DNA of 14,901 nt from NCBI GenBank assembly GCA_029983705.1, contig JASBYZ010000032.1:1-14901 (forward strand), read 5' to 3'. The DNA comes from Coriobacteriales bacterium. GTDB lineage: Bacteria > Actinomycetota > Coriobacteriia > Coriobacteriales > JAEZZM01. The notes beneath the pieces are model-generated. The model made no database searches. It was not told where the DNA came from and saw only the letters and a list, made by a program, of their open reading frames with translations. The translations under genes were made by a program, and so were the position numbers. Positions 14,790-14,901 of the stretch are shown here, in pieces (positions within the stretch are counted from its first letter, which is position 1; the number at the start of each line of letters is the position of its first letter).

Positions 14790-14901
14790 ATGAAAGCAAA
14801 AGCAATTGCACTTATTTTAACTTCAACTCTTGCACTTACTGGTCTTGCTGCATGCGGCAATGCAGGTGCAGCTGGTGACAAGCCAGCAGACAATGCTCCA
14901 G
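14790..14901 (+). CDS. Lipoprotein, N-terminal fragment cut by the window end
   Basis: Only the first 37 codons are present. They encode a classic lipoprotein signal: MKAK, a hydrophobic core, and the lipobox L-A-A-C, with Cys22 the predicted lipidated residue. A Gly/Ala/Asp-rich linker follows. The mature protein would be tethered to the outer face of the cytoplasmic membrane; many such proteins are transporter substrate-binding components, but nothing here shows that. TTGGAGG at 14778-14784 is a strong ribosome binding site with five bases to ATG 14790. Confidence 0.85.
   Translation, partial: MKAKAIALILTSTLALTGLAACGNAGAAGDKPADNAP

Noticed and set aside
1..14901. CRISPR array, tRNA, rRNA, insertion sequence, prophage or defence island
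   Set aside because: No regularly spaced repeats, tRNA cloverleafs, transposase, integrase or nuclease genes were seen; the genes are metabolic, translational or housekeeping-like.

Overview
The window looks like a chromosomal segment from an anaerobic, moderately AT-leaning bacterium (about 40-45% G+C by eye, not computed). The best guess is a low-G+C member of the Coriobacteriia (Atopobiaceae or Eggerthellales-like); a clostridial host is the main alternative. The pointers are a divergent methionyl-tRNA synthetase of a type I associate with Coriobacteriia and Clostridia, CadC-type metal regulation, Gram-positive-style Shine-Dalgarno sites with frequent TTG/GTG starts, and a selenocysteine-containing respiratory formate dehydrogenase. 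The taxonomic call is an inference from protein resemblance only.

Layout. Positions 1-2589 (+) hold a two-gene heavy-metal module: a CadC/SmtB-type repressor and a CadA/ZntA-type P1B ATPase, closed by a strong hairpin that also serves as terminator for the gene facing it. Positions 2644-4683 (-) hold a divergent MetRS with a TTG start. After a divergent control region (4684-4885), positions 4886-10774 (+) form a compact formate dehydrogenase-N operon. FdnG is Tat-exported and reads through an in-frame TGA at 5501-5503 as selenocysteine. FdnH carries four [4Fe-4S] clusters, FdnI is the cytochrome b subunit, and FdhE is the maturation factor. Together they would oxidise formate outside the membrane and pass electrons through FdnH and FdnI haem to quinone. 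A radical SAM protein of the coproporphyrinogen-oxidase-like family follows (10854-12176), with its promoter lying between the arms of a perfect 13-bp inverted repeat.

Positions 12262-14267 (+) hold a CPBP-family membrane protease, a DUF3267-like membrane metalloprotease and a SpoU/TrmH-type RNA methyltransferase. A small acidic hypothetical protein (14264-14614, -) converges on the methyltransferase with a 4-bp overlap. The window ends in the first 37 codons of a secreted lipoprotein.

No tRNA, rRNA, CRISPR array, insertion sequence or phage gene was seen, and no gene-free stretch exceeds about 200 bases. I did not find a clearly new multi-gene system. The points most worth a second look are the promoter framed by the 13-bp inverted repeat, the unassigned radical SAM protein behind it, the MetRS lacking KMSKS, and the selenocysteine readthrough that would split fdnG in routine annotation.
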